A stretch of DNA of 64,000 bases from Hyaloraphidium curvatum (Eukaryota; Monoblepharomycota; Hyaloraphidiomycetes; Hyaloraphidiales; Hyaloraphidiaceae). The notes beneath the pieces are model-generated. The model did not search any database, was not told the origin of the DNA, and was given only the letters and a program-made list of their open reading frames with translations. Below are positions 43,981-54,015 of this stretch, one piece after another (position 1 is the stretch's first letter; each line of letters begins with the position of its first letter). Location: positions 186,001 through 250,000 of the forward strand of contig JAIVFI010000010.1 of NCBI GenBank assembly GCA_025558095.1, written 5' to 3'. The translations under genes and the position numbers were made by a program.

Positions 43981-44917
43981 ATGTCCGTCCCCGTGTTCGC
44001 AGCAAAGACCGCGCTCACCGGTCTTACGTTCGGCGAGGATCCAAGGTGGCGCAACGGCAAGCTTTTCTATTCCGACTTTTACAGCTACTCCGTGCGCACA
44101 TATGATCCCGCTACGGGCGCCAACGAGGTCGTGCTGCAGCTCCCCAAGGACAAGGAGATCCCCTCGGGCCTGGGCTGGCTCCCCGACGGCACGATGCTTG
44201 TCGTGACACTGCAGGGATTCAAAATCATCGCCGTCGCGAAGGATGGAACAGTCTCGGACTATGCGGACCTCAAGGACATCGCGACTTGGTGGCCAAACGA
44301 CATGGTGGTTTCCAAGAATGGCACTGCCTACGTTGGCAACTTCGGCTTCGACCTTTTTGCCAGCCACGAGCAGGGCGAAAACGGTCGCCCCAAGAACTTC
44401 AAGACCGGAACGCTTGCCATCGTTCATCCGGGTGGCCGCGTCGAACGCGGGCCGGACGACCTGTACTTCGCAAACGGCTGCGTCATCACGCCCGACGAGA
44501 AGACGTTCATCATCGCCGAATCGTTTGCCAACCGCGTCTCTGCTTTCGACATCAAGGAAGACGGCTCGCTTACCAACCGGAGGGTGTTTGCCGAAACGCC
44601 CGGCACGATTCCCGACGGCATCTGCCTCTGCGAGGACGGCACGGTCTGGGTCGGTGGGTGCACCTTGTCGCATCCGCACTTCCTGGAGCTGACCGGTCGC
44701 AGCCAACCCCTCCGGAAATGAACTGCACCGCTGGGCCGAAGGCGGCAAGATTACCGGAACAATCAAGACCTCGCAGCCCAGCTTCGCCGTCACCCTTGGA
44801 GGGCCGGAAATGAAGACGGCATTTGTGATTACTGCGCCGGGATCGGGAGACCCCACCTCGACGGCGGGGAAGATCGAGGTCGTGGAGACGGACGTGGCGG
44901 GAACCGGGAGCCCGTAG
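43981..44917 (+). CDS. SMP-30/gluconolactonase/LRE-like lactonohydrolase
   Basis: Two exons (43981-44653, 44703-44917) give 295 aa; the join restores VWVANPSGNELHRWAEGG, a standard SMP-30 motif. The six-bladed propeller landmarks are GEDPRWRNGKLFYSDFYS (with the metal-binding Glu), IPSGLGWLPDGTMLVV, WWPNDMVVSKNGTAYVGNFG (metal-binding Asn/Asp), FANGCVITPDEKTFIIAES and PDGICLCEDGTVWV. Such enzymes hydrolyse sugar-acid or aryl lactones using one divalent metal. No signal peptide is present, so it is probably cytoplasmic. It is convergent with the BAHD acyltransferase gene, with 29 bp between coding ends. Confidence 0.88.
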
Positions 44918-44946
44918 GGAGCGTGTACCCAGAAACTTGACGTCCA

Positions 44947-46311
44947 TCATCCGACCACATCGCAGTACTTCCGCAGTTCCTCCCCCGCCTGTCCCCTGAG
45001 CGCCTCCCAGCCGGCATCCAGCGCCCCGAAGTACGCATCCAGCCCTACCGGCTCCCCGGGAGCCGGCACCAAGATCAGCAGCCCGTCCCAGTTCGCCGGC
45101 GGCACCCTTACCGCGGCCGGCAGCCCGACGCCGAACGCATCGATGTCCTCCAACCCCAGGCCGGCCCAGCGGGTCACGGCAAAGTCGGGTCCAAGGAAGC
45201 TGTTGAAACCCGGGAGCACGGTCGCGGGGTCGGGTGAGGCACGGAGGAAGGCCAGGGCCGAGGCGGCGTGCGACGCGCCGGTGGCGGCGAGGGCGACGGC
45301 CTTACGCACGGCTGCTGCGTCGTCGCCCAGGGGCAAGGTGACGAGGTCGCCAGCGCAGAGGGAAGCAGTTGCGTAAATGTTGAGGCAAGGTAGCCAGGTG
45401 GCCGGGAGGCCGCATGCGACGCGGCCATTGAAAGCCATTCCGAGGCGAACGGCCTGATCCGCGGCGAGCGAGCGTGCGTGCGTGGCGGCCCGCCAAAAGA
45501 GCGCCACGAGGGCATCGTTCGTGCTTATCCACGGGGTGTCACCGGCGGAGAGGGTGGCGGTGGCGTCGGCCTTGAGCTGCGCCAAAGACGATGCTGAGAA
45601 CCGGAGAATCTTGGTGGAGAAGGGCGGAAGGGCAGGCGGCGTCGATCCAGCAGCAGCCGCAGGTGGCGCAGGCGACGGCAGCTTGTACTCGGGGTGTTCG
45701 CCCGGCTTTGCCGGCATCTTCCCGGCCAGCGCCTTGTCGAGCAAGCTGCGATCGTCAACCACCGGTTCCGCGGTGTTCCCAGCTTCGCCGCCTAGCAGGC
45801 CGCGGCACTCGTCGGCGATTCGCCTCAGCAATGCAAATCCTCCGGCACCATCCGTGAGCCGGTGATGAACCGTGAAACCGAGTGACGTTCCACCGTCCGC
45901 GAGCACAACTGCGTGAAGGACGACCAACGGGCCTCCCGGCGCCGGGAACGGCGAGTCCGGAACGAGACCGGCCGGCGTTGCAGAGTGGGCGAACTTGGCT
46001 GCCGCGATCGAGGCGAAGCTGACGTCCGAGCGTGCCCCGAAGCGGACCGGCACGCCGTCCGAGGACGGCACGACATGCAGCCCACCCTTTTCGCGCAACC
46101 GGCCGAAGAGCGTCGGGGCCTCGCGCTGCAGCACGGTCTTGGCCGCATCCGCAAGTGCCTTGCCGAGTTTGGACGCGTCCGGAGCGGGACCCTTGGGCGC
46201 GTAGAGAAGGACGACTCGCGTGTAGACCGGCGGCATCACCGCGTCGAACGGCGTCAGTTTAACCTCTGATGCCGGCAGCGGCGCATCCGGGATCACGATG
46301 TGCTCCTCCAT
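44947..46311 (-). CDS. BAHD-superfamily acyltransferase
   Basis: A single exon of 454 aa. The catalytic HxxxD motif is in FTVHHRLTDGAGG. The second family motif, usually DFGWG, is represented by DAFGVGLPAAV near residue 400, with FGVG replacing FGWG. FRRADL-like and channel residues are less clear. Fungal members include acetyltransferases of secondary metabolism. The enzyme transfers an acyl group from a CoA donor to an alcohol or amine in the cytoplasm. Convergence with an SMP-30 lactonase is suggestive of related metabolism but is not evidence of a cluster, because no backbone synthase is nearby. Confidence 0.85.
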   Translation of the reverse strand: MEEHIVIPDAPLPASEVKLTPFDAVMPPVYTRVVLLYAPKGPAPDASKLGKALADAAKTVLQREAPTLFGRLREKGGLHVVPSSDGVPVRFGARSDVSFASIAAAKFAHSATPAGLVPDSPFPAPGGPLVVLHAVVLADGGTSLGFTVHHRLTDGAGGFALLRRIADECRGLLGGEAGNTAEPVVDDRSLLDKALAGKMPAKPGEHPEYKLPSPAPPAAAAGSTPPALPPFSTKILRFSASSLAQLKADATATLSAGDTPWISTNDALVALFWRAATHARSLAADQAVRLGMAFNGRVACGLPATWLPCLNIYATASLCAGDLVTLPLGDDAAAVRKAVALAATGASHAASALAFLRASPDPATVLPGFNSFLGPDFAVTRWAGLGLEDIDAFGVGLPAAVRVPPANWDGLLILVPAPGEPVGLDAYFGALDAGWEALRGQAGEELRKYCDVVG

Positions 46312-46529
46312 GGATCGTGCCTCGCCAAGTCACGGTGCAAAAGCGGTCGAAAGGCGGCGATATGAAGCTCAGGGACTGGGGATGTTGTCACCCATCGAGT
46401 GATCACGCCACCAACGGGTTCCTCGGCGATCCGATTGCATTCTTTCTCTAGACAGTGCCGACCGCCGCTCCGACCCCTTACCGCCGCCGATCCGCCAGCC
46501 CAACCATGGCCGAGTCCCTCCGCCGCCGA

Positions 46530-48287
46530 TCACTTGTAGAAGTCGAAGTCGGTCGACGCTGCCCCGGAATGAGCTCCGTGCCCAAGCGAACCGCGCAGGA
46601 GGTAGACGTACGTTTGCTCACGTGGCTCTTGTACCCCGCCTCGATGTCCTTGGCCAGGATCACGTACCGGTTCTTGCGCACGGCCTGCATGCCGGCCTCC
46701 TGGCAGATGGCGGCGATCTCGGCGCCCGAGATCTTGTCCGGCCGGGAAATAACTTCGGGCGACGTCGTCAGGACTGTAAGAGCAGTAAGAGGCGCAGACA
46801 ACCCACAGTCCTCGAGGTCCACCTCCTCGCTCAGGTTCATCTTGCTCATGAGCGTGGTGAAGACAAGCCGCTTCTGCCGCCGGTCGGGGAGCGGGAACTC
46901 GATTTTCCGGTCCAAGCGGCCCGGTCGCAGCAGTGCGGGGTCGAGGGTGTCGGCGCGGTTTGTCGCCATGATGACCTGCGAGTCCGAATGAGCGCCAAGG
47001 GAAAAGAGTGCTGAATTGACAACGTACCTTGACGTTGCTCGTCTGGTCGAAACCGTCCATCTGATTCAACAGCTCCAGCAGGATCCGCTGCACCTCGCGG
47101 TCGGCGCCCGTCTGCGCGTCGAAGCGCTTGGTCGCGATGGCGTCGATCTCGTCGATGAAGATGATCGACGGCGAGTTCTCCCGCGCGAGGCGGAACACGT
47201 CGCGGACCATCCGCGGGCCCTCGCCGAGGTACTTTTGCACGAACTCGGAGCCGACGACGCGGATGAAGGAGGCGGTGGTATGGTGCGCGACGGCCTTGAC
47301 AAGCATGGTTTTGCCTGCGGCCCGGATCGTGAGCCAACGAAAATGGAAGGGGCCCGTAGGGTACCCACCCGTCCCCGGCGGCCCGTACAGCAGCACTCCC
47401 CGCGGCGGATCGATGCCGATCTGCCGGTACAGGTCAAAGTGCGTGAGCGGCAGCTCCACGGCCTCCCTGATCTCCTGCTTCTGGATATCCAGCCCTCCGA
47501 TGTCCTGGTACGTCACGTCCGGCTTCTCCGTGTCCCCGAGCATCGCGATCGACGAGTCCGCCTCCGGCGGGAGCACGTCCACGAGCGCGTTCGAGTGCCG
47601 GTGCAGGGCGACGGAGGAGGAGGGCTTCAGGAGCTCGCGATCGATGGTGGAGAGGATGCGAACGAGGTAGTTGGAGCCGGTGGTGGAGCCGGCGATGCCG
47701 GTGTAGGCATCGATGGGTTCAAGGAACTGGCCGATGACGAGGGGCACGGATTGGATGCGCTTGACCTCCTCCTGCAGGGCGGGCCCGGATAAGCAAAGGG
47801 CGCCAAGAGCACACCCGGGGGAGCCGAAGAATAATGCCACGAGCCGGAAAATGCCGTCCCGGTGCCCGGAACGCGTGTGCCGCCAGAGATCTGCCCCGCT
47901 CCGGCCCCGGCTGGCCCGACGCGTCCAACACCCCGAGCAGCTTCCCGCCCCGCCATTCCGCCCCTCCGGTCTGCGCCTCTTAAATGCACGGGTCCGAGCC
48001 CCACCTGCGCGCGGATCAGCTCGCGCTTGAGGTTCTTCTGCTCGTCCTTGATGTACTCCTCCTGCAGCTCGAGGAACTCGAGCAGCCGCTCCAGCTTCTT
48101 CAGCCGCGTGTACGGGTCCTCCTCGGCCAACACTTCGAGCTCGTCGAGCTTGTCCTCCGTAAGCGGGGCGTCCTGAGGGCGGGCACCGCGAATATTGGGC
48201 ACGCGTCGGTAAGCGTTCCCCGCAGGCCCGGCGCGGGGCGCGCACCTCCTCGGCCGCCTTGGCGACTTTGATGCCGATCTCGTCCAT
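46530..48287 (-). CDS. RPT3: 26S proteasome regulatory ATPase subunit Rpt3 (PSMC4)
   Basis: Seven exons (48287-48246, 48172-48005, 47771-47369, 47314-47028, 46975-46807, 46752-46612, 46558-46530) give 1,239 nt and 412 aa. The coiled coil ([20 protein letters not shown]) and the OB-domain text [21 protein letters not shown] are diagnostic of Rpt3 among the six Rpt subunits. The AAA module has Walker A GPPGTGKT, split by an intron after the first base of the second Gly codon. Walker B is IIFIDEID, the Arg-finger region is [12 protein letters not shown], and the protein ends DFDFYK. The final FYK matches the Rpt3 HbYX-type tail. One substitution pair (VAHHTTASF) differs from the usual VAN sequence. 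The second intron, 233 bp, is unusually long here. Confidence 0.96.
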   Translation of the reverse strand: MDEIGIKVAKAAEEVRAPRRACGERLPTRAQYSRCPPSGRPAYGGQARRARSVGRGGPVHAAEEAGAAARVPRAAGGVHQGRAEEPQARADPRAGGARTRAFKRRRPEGRNGGAGSCSGCWTRRASRGRSGADLWRHTRSGHRDGIFRLVALFFGSPGCALGALCLSGPALQEEVKRIQSVPLVIGQFLEPIDAYTGIAGSTTGSNYLVRILSTIDRELLKPSSSVALHRHSNALVDVLPPEADSSIAMLGDTEKPDVTYQDIGGLDIQKQEIREAVELPLTHFDLYRQIGIDPPRGVLLYGPPGTGGYPTGPFHFRWLTIRAAGKTMLVKAVAHHTTASFIRVVGSEFVQKYLGEGPRMVRDVFRLARENSPSIIFIDEIDAIATKRFDAQTGADREVQRILLELLNQMDGFDQTSNVKVRCQFSTLFPWRSFGLAGHHGDKPRRHPRPRTAATGPLGPENRVPAPRPAAEAACLHHAHEQDEPERGGGPRGLWVVCASYCSYSPDDVARSYFPAGQDLGRRDRRHLPGGRHAGRAQEPVRDPGQGHRGGVQEPREQTYVYLLRGSLGHGAHSGAASTDFDFYK

Positions 48288-48375
48288 GGCGGCGGCAGCG
48301 CCGGGCGGCGCGTGGGTATAAGGGCGCCGGGTCCGCGCCTGTTTCGCGGAAGCTGAACGCTGGCCGCTGCTAGAC

Positions 48376-48393
48376 TGGATGACTTCCAAAACC
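48376..48393 (+). repeat. Left terminal inverted repeat of Harbinger-like element
   Basis: This 18-bp sequence matches the reverse complement of 49737-49754 exactly, and the next ~20 bp match imperfectly. It begins 88 bp upstream of the Rpt3 start codon, so the element sits in the Rpt3 5' flank. Confidence 0.8.
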
Positions 48394-48513
48394 GCATTTT
48401 GGTGCGCTAACCAATTTAGTTTGCCCCGGCGTTTAACCCCAACTTTGACCGCGCACCAAACAGTTGACTTCCGAAACCTGTTTGCCCCGTCCCGTCCCGG
48501 ACGCCGTACAGCC

Positions 48514-49209
48514 ATGGAGGACGACTTCAGCGTGTTTCTATTGCTTGCCGCGGTTGCGGAGGAGGAAGAGAAGCAACGCGCAGTCGAACGGGCCCGGCGC
48601 GTGCTGCTCGCGTACCGACTGCGGCAGACACTCCGCACCCGGAATTACGTGATGGTAGCGGACCTGGAGGACCCGGCGCATTCGTGGTGGCCGAAGTTCT
48701 ATCGCGACGCGTCGGATTCGGCCTTCGTTAGCGAGCTCGGTCTCAACCGAGCCGCGTTCGAGGAGCTTCTTGTTGCGTTCGACGGCGCGTACGTCGTAAA
48801 GTCTGGAGACGGGAAGCCGGGCCGGCCTCCGAAGCTACCGGACAAAGCGGCAGTTTTGGCTCTTTTGCTCTGCTTCTACTCGAGCCGGGGGGAGCGGAAG
48901 GAGTTGTGCACGAAGTTCGGCGTTCCCCCGGCCACCAATTCCCGGGTCCTGGACAATGCTGAGCGCGCTCTTTACGAGGCCCTGGAGCACGTTGAATCCG
49001 CTGCAATCACGTGGCCTTCAAAGGCGCAGCAGCTTGAGTGGATCCGCTTGGCCCGCTCCACGTTGGGCGGCATCGGCTTATTTCCTGCCATGGTAACCCA
49101 CATCAGATCGGTGCCAAAAGCAACGGCAAAAAGACGCTTACCGGTCGGCTTCTTCGCGCCTTTGAGTTCGTTGTACTTGCGCCGGATTGTCTCCACTTGG
49201 CGCTCATAG
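48514..49209 (+). pseudogene. PIF/Harbinger (DDE_4-type) transposase, N-terminal remnant
   Basis: The frame from ATG 48514 encodes 231 aa. The first ~160 residues match the N-terminal part of Harbinger nucleases: WWPKFYRDASDSAFVSELGL, a GRPPKLPDKAAVLALLLCFY helix, and ELCTKFGVPPATNSRVL, then ITWPSKAQQLEWIRLA. A catalytic DDE domain should follow. Instead the sequence runs into the Myb-like gene on the other strand and the remaining residues are not transposase-like. The plus frame overlaps the 3' part of that minus-strand gene, which is consistent with an internal deletion that fused them tail to tail. It is unlikely to be active. Confidence 0.7.
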
Positions 49210-49472
49210 CCTTCCCCCATCCGAGCATTGTGCTTTGCGAGAGCAATTTTCCATTCTTCGATGCCAGAAGGTAACTCTTCTTCGATACAATCAAGCATGA
49301 CTTGGGGAGAAGGGTCAGATGCTGTCCTGCGGGGGAAAGGCTAGACCAACTTACTGCTGATCTCGTAGTCCTTCATGGTCTTCCCCCGCGTCTTCTTGCT
49401 CGCTTCCACCTTCTTCTTGGCCTCTTTCCTAGCCTTCCTTTTCTTTCTCTCGCCCTCCTTGGTCCGCGCCAT
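48972..49472 (-). CDS. Harbinger-associated Myb/SANT-like DNA-binding protein
   Basis: Three exons (49472-49355, 49300-49142, 49084-48972) total 390 nt and 129 aa, phases matching. A very basic N-terminus (KEGERKKRKARKEAKKK) precedes the Myb-like domain DYEISIMLDCIEEELPSGIEEW. It continues RQVETIRRKYNELKGAKKPTG and, across the second intron, NKPMPPNVERAKRIH. This tryptophan-spaced helix pattern followed by the K-L-x-x-x-K-K-PTG linker is typical of the second protein of Harbinger elements, which helps transposase reach DNA. The C-terminus overlaps the transposase remnant on the opposite strand and may be truncated. It appears intact otherwise. Confidence 0.65.
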
Positions 49473-49736
49473 GGTGTGCTGACAGGGTGGATCGCCAGAA
49501 TTCAGGACGGGGCATGGAAGCTCATAGAACATTCGGCGACGCTACCTGCTGGTCCCTGCGAAGTCTCGAGCCGATCCCGGCCCACAGCGCGCGTGGAGAG
49601 GACGTCGAAGTGATTTGGTGTTTGTGTTTTGCCCGGCGGACCGGTTGTCCAGACGGGTTTGGTGTCTGCGCAAATTGGGCGGTTGCCCCGACGTTTGGTT
49701 TGGTGTTTGCCCCACGCGCTAGCGGACACCAAATAG

Positions 49737-49754
49737 GGTTTTGGAAGTCATCCA
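49737..49754 (-). repeat. Right terminal inverted repeat of Harbinger-like element
   Basis: The reverse complement of this 18-bp segment equals the left terminus at 48376-48393. It defines the right end of the element. Confidence 0.8.
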
Positions 49755-50008
49755 CTGAACCGCCTGTCCCCTTGACCAACGCAGCGATCTAAAGATCAAA
49801 GCAGCTTCCAACTTCGCAGATCTTCAAAGAGTGTCAATGGCTAGCTGGATATTGACATGGGACATCCAAACGTGGCCTGCCAAGTCAACAGCTCTATCAT
49901 TCCCAGCCCAGCAACTGGCGAGGCCTCAACAGCAGTTCGAGCAACAAAATACCAAGGCCGCTCTTCGTTCCATCTGAATGTTCGACGACCATGTAGCGGC
50001 AGCACCAC

Positions 50009-50466
50009 CTATACCGCAGGCGTGCTCTGCGCCTTCAAAGCTGCCGCCACCTGCCCCGAAATCTGGTTGACGGCATCGGCCGAAAGGGTCCCGTCCGTCG
50101 AGCCGAAAACGCTCTGAAGCGCCGTGAGCGCCTTCTTGACCGCGTCCGGGTGCTCCGCAAAAGACTCCTCCAGGGCCTTCTTGCTGTGGCGCGTTCCCGT
50201 CCGCGTTACCCCGCGCAGCCCAGCATTCGCCGCCGGGAGACCCACATTGTGACCGGATCCGTCGCTCCCAGCTTCTTCAGGGCCGCCTCGAGCTTCTCCT
50301 TGGTCTCCTTTGGGGCACCTTCGAACTCCTTGCGCAGGATTTCGGCCACCTTCTTGTAGCGCTCCTCTTCCGCGTCCGGTGGCGGCTTGTCGCCGTTCGC
50401 CAGGGCAGCGTCTTCGGCCTGCTGGCCACGGATTGCGGAGGAGGGCTGGATGTCCTCGGAAGCCAT
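50009..50466 (-). CDS. Small charged helical protein
   Basis: Two exons (50466-50246, 50183-50009) give 131 aa. It is predicted almost entirely helical: AEEERYKKVAEILRKEFEGA, ETKEKLEAALKKLGATD, KKALEESFAEHPDAVKKALTAL and ADAVNQISGQVAAALKAQ. No signal peptide, membrane segment or catalytic motif is visible. I do not recognise the family. The regular heptad spacing and matched exon phases support a real gene. Confidence 0.6.
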
Positions 50467-50662
50467 AGCTTTAGAGGTCGGGACGGGAAGTTTGGTGGAC
50501 CCTGCCCAATAGTCCCTGACCGCCAAGGACGTTCTCGCTTTTTCACTGGTGCGCTGATAAGCCTAGCACCAAAGTGTCCCGGGACGTTGATCATGCCGAA
50601 AGCATTTCATTACGATGCCCTTGGGCGCCGATCTCACAAAGGGCTTCCCGATCACTCCCAGG

Positions 50663-51656
50663 TTACAGCTTCGACACGCCGTTCCAATCCAGCCTCCACT
50701 CCCTCGACACGGGCTTGGGCCTTCTTGCGTTGAAGTCGAGCACCGCGATCCCCCTGGCGTTCACCTGCACGCCCTCCCCCGCCAGCGTCTGGTCCTCGAT
50801 GCACATCATCATACCCTCCGCGACCGTCTCGGCGGGCACGCTCCGCCGGATCACGTCTTCCTCGCTCTCGTCCGGGTAGCTCCATTTCTTCAGCTCGGGG
50901 TCCCTCAGAGCAGTAAGAACCAGGGGAGTCATGACGGCGCCAGGAAGGACCGCGTTGACACGGATGCCGCGGGTCTTGCCGAGGGGCTTGAGGGAGCGGG
51001 TCAAGTGCAAAACACCGGCCTTCGCAGAAGCGTAAGCGGCCAGGCGGAGCACCTCGTGGATTGCCGCCATCGACGCAGTATTCACGATGACGCCGGGCTT
51101 GCCCTCGCGGTTGAAGATGTCGATCGCGAGCTTGGTGCCCAGTATGACTGCCCGGAGATTGACGTCCAGCATCTTGACGAACGCGCGGGGATTGGGCCCG
51201 TCAACGAACGACTCGGATTCGGAGATGCCGGCGTTGTTGACGACCACGTCGAGGGTGCCGAAAGCATCTGCAGCGGATGTTCGCTCGAGGGTAGCCTGGC
51301 TCGTTACGGACGACATACCGATCGCGGTCTTGAAAGCTTTCTCCACGTCGTCCATCGACGAAAGGTCCGCATTCACGAAGATGACCCTCTGTTCCCCTAG
51401 TCAGTTGCGCGCCGGAGCTCGCCAAGCGGGCGCGACCGACCTTCTCGGCCTCCGCCTTCGACGTGCCCCGTTCCTCGAGCAGCTTCCGCGTCTTTGCCAG
51501 CACTTCCGCCCCGAGCTTCTCGTTCCGATCCACCATCGCGACCTTGGCCCCCTTGAGCGCGAGCTGGATCGCCAGGAGCGAACCGAACCCCGACGCAGCA
51601 CCCGTCACCAGGCACGCCTTGCCGGCCACCTGGTACGTGTTTGCGCGGGATCCCAT
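50663..51656 (-). CDS. Short-chain dehydrogenase/reductase (classical SDR)
   Basis: Two exons (51656-51441, 51388-50663) give 313 aa. The nucleotide-binding motif is TGAASGFG (TGxxxGxG), and an Asp follows the second strand (AMVDRNEK), which favours NAD over NADP. NNAG is present (DVVVNNAG). The catalytic Ser lies in VNTASMAA and the Tyr/Lys pair in YASAK. PGAVMTPL follows as the usual substrate loop. A short insertion (GMSSVTSQATLERTSAADAF) precedes NNAG. The substrate is not predictable. It is divergent from the GPI-type secreted gene, 250 bp apart. Confidence 0.9.
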
Positions 51657-51906
51657 TGCTGCGGAGGGCTCGGTGCTGCTGATTGGCTGTGGATAGCCGC
51701 GATGAAGCAACTGGTTTGTGGGAGACGCGTCGGAGGCAAGGCCTGTGATTCTGGCGGTGTCAGCGGCACTGTTTGCGCGCGTGCAACCTCCAAATCCCGG
51801 GACCAAACAAGGCGGGCCGACCGTTGTTACCGCAGCAACCGGCGCTCTCTCGCACGGGCAAGGCACCCTTCGTCAAGTTTCGGACCATTCCCGCCCCGCC
51901 GCCGCC

Positions 51907-53748
51907 ATGCGCCGCCCCATCGCGTGCGCCCTGCTCCTCGCGGCCCTCGCTGCCCCCGCGGCCGCACAGCCCGCCGCCGGCGCCGCGTGGCCCATGTGCT
52001 CGTCGGCGACGCAGCAGTACTGCATCGCCGCCGCAACCCGCGACGGCGAGCCGCTCGATGGAGCAAACAACGGCCCGTACGAGGGCGGATCCCTCGTGGC
52101 CCACGCCGCGCTGACGGACACAAACACCGTCGCCTGGGGCATCCTCTGGTCAATCGACGAGAATTCGCTGCCCGGATCGACAAAGGGCTCGATGATGGTG
52201 CGCCCGGTAAACATCCCGGATCCCCGCTGAGCTGACCCTGCACGTCAACAGTCCATCAAACTCCGGCTGGGCAAGCTGAACCCAATGTACACCATGGCGC
52301 GGGCCATGTCGTTCCGTGTCGACAGCGTCTCCGGCTCTGCGGCCACGAACTTTGAGGTGCGTTTCCTGGCTTGCTTGCCGGAACCCAACGCCATATTGAC
52401 TCGTCCTCAACCGCCCCCCCCCCCTAGATCACATTTGTCGGATCCCCCATCGTCGCGGAGTGGCTGACAAAGACCGGCACCGCCAACTGCTACGACGATC
52501 CCGAGAGCTGCGACAACCCGACCGTCCGGGCGGACGTTGCCTTGCGCATGTTCACGGGCATTACCAACAACATGGACGGCTGGTCCGATGCGGCCAAGTC
52601 GATGTTCGGAGGGATGTACATCTCCACCAACGCGCAGTACGTGCAGCGCGTGCTCGACACCACGAAGTGAGTTCGTGTCGGCTCATCGAAGGAGTCGCGT
52701 TTTCTAAGCTCGCTTCTCAACCAGGCTCGACGGCGGGGGCAGTGTGTGGGGCCTCCAGCTCGCCAACCCCCACCTCGGCATCAACGGTACCAACACCACG
52801 GGCGAGTTCAGCGCCTGGATCCCCGAGAGCTACTACACACAGCAGGCGGCCATCTCGGCCTCCTCGGCCGCGAGCAACGGCCTGGTCGCCCAGATCGTCG
52901 GCAGGCAGTGGACCCAGGGCGCCGACGGAAAGTGGACCTCCGCACCCGGCACCGTCTCGATCGCCTCGGGCAGCAAGCTCATGGGCTCCGGGGTCTACAC
53001 CCGCGTCACCCAGGTGCCCTACTCTAGCCCCCGCCTGGCTTTCAACTCCAAGACCGGCCAGTTGGCCGGGAGCAGCGCGACCAACTACGTCCCGTCGGAC
53101 CCGCCCGTCCTGACCCAGCTGACTCAGGCGAGCGGCATCGTCACCATCGCGTTCCGCCCCCCGTACTTTGACGGCAACGCCGAGATCACCTCCTGGACCG
53201 GGTACTGCGAGCAGGGCGGCAAGATCTACAGCCACACCATCGAGCAATCCTTTGCGCGCGCCGTTGCCGTGGCCGGCATGGGCGAAGGCACGGCGTACTG
53301 CTGGGTCAAGGCCCGCAACATGGGCGGCGAGTCGCTCGAGAGCGAGACCGTGGTAGTCGGCGTCTCGGAGGCGCCCCCGATCTTTACGGAGCCGGCGAAA
53401 AGCACGTCGGCCACTGCCCAGGCCACGTCGGCTTCGGCCTCGGCGTCCGCCTCTGCTTCCGCGTCTGCTTCGGCGACGTCGGCTGCGGCTAGCTCTGCCG
53501 CAGCCACTTCGAGTGTCGTTGCGGCCACCTCTTCGGTAGCTGCCGCCACCAGGTGAGAGCCTAATGCAATTGCTGCCTGCCACGAGGCACTGATTGCGCC
53601 TCAATCCAGCTCCGGCGTCGTTCCCACGACGACGACCATCGCCAGAACCACGACGAGCATTCCCAGCGCAGCCTCGGCTTCTTCCATCGTGCAGCTCGCG
53701 CTCGCGGTCTTCGCGGCCCTGATCGGCGCCGTGGCGCTGTCGAACTAG
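51907..53748 (+). CDS. GPI-anchored-type secreted protein with Ser/Ala-rich stalk
   Basis: Five exons (51907-52197, 52252-52356, 52428-52666, 52725-53552, 53610-53748) give 1,602 nt and 533 aa. A signal peptide (ACALLLAALAAPAAA) is followed by a Cys-containing N-terminal domain. Next is a beta-rich region that includes a fibronectin-III-like stretch (PPVLTQLTQASGIVTIAFRP, AEITSWTGYCEQGGKIYSH, TAYCWVKARNMGGESLES). A low-complexity Ser/Ala/Thr stalk (SASASASASASA) then leads to a C-terminal hydrophobic tail (VQLALAVFAALIGAVALSN). That ending fits a GPI-attachment signal. The protein is probably a cell-wall or surface protein. I know no name for the N-terminal domain. Confidence 0.78.
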
Positions 53749-54015
53749 ACATGCAGTTTTTCCAAAAGGCGTTTCCGCGGGAGAGAGTATAGTTGAGGCT
53801 ACCCGGCAAACTGGCTGTAGATCTATCAAGTTGTTATGACCTCTTTCAGTACATGGAGACAATGATCAGAAACAGACAAAGCCACCGTGCCAAAGCTTGC
53901 GCGCCATGCGCCCAGAGAGTGCCCGCACCAAGTCCCGCCTCCAACCTCCCGGTCCGCAGCTACCGCGACGTGATGGGTTTGCGCTTGATGTGCGGATGCC
54001 CCCTAGAGACAAATG

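Larger units (their letters stand above)
48376..49754. mobile_element. PIF/Harbinger-type DNA transposon with inverted termini, internally deleted
   Basis: The ends carry a perfect 18-bp inverted repeat: TGGATGACTTCCAAAACC at 48376-48393 and its complement at 49737-49754. Similarity continues imperfectly for about 40 bp (left ATTTTGGTGCGCTAACC, right TATTTGGTGTCCGCTAGC). Sub-terminal GTTTGCCCC and ACCAAA units recur on both sides. Inside are a transposase fragment on plus and a Myb/SANT-like gene on minus, the two-gene content typical of Harbinger elements. The element is only 1,379 bp because the transposase catalytic core is missing. No clear 3-bp target duplication was found at the ends as I placed them. 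Confidence 0.75.

Noticed and set aside
48370-49760. A 3-bp target-site duplication flanking the Harbinger-like element
   Set aside because: Bases next to the 18-bp termini (gac on the left, ctg on the right) do not match each other; shifting the ends by one base does not help.
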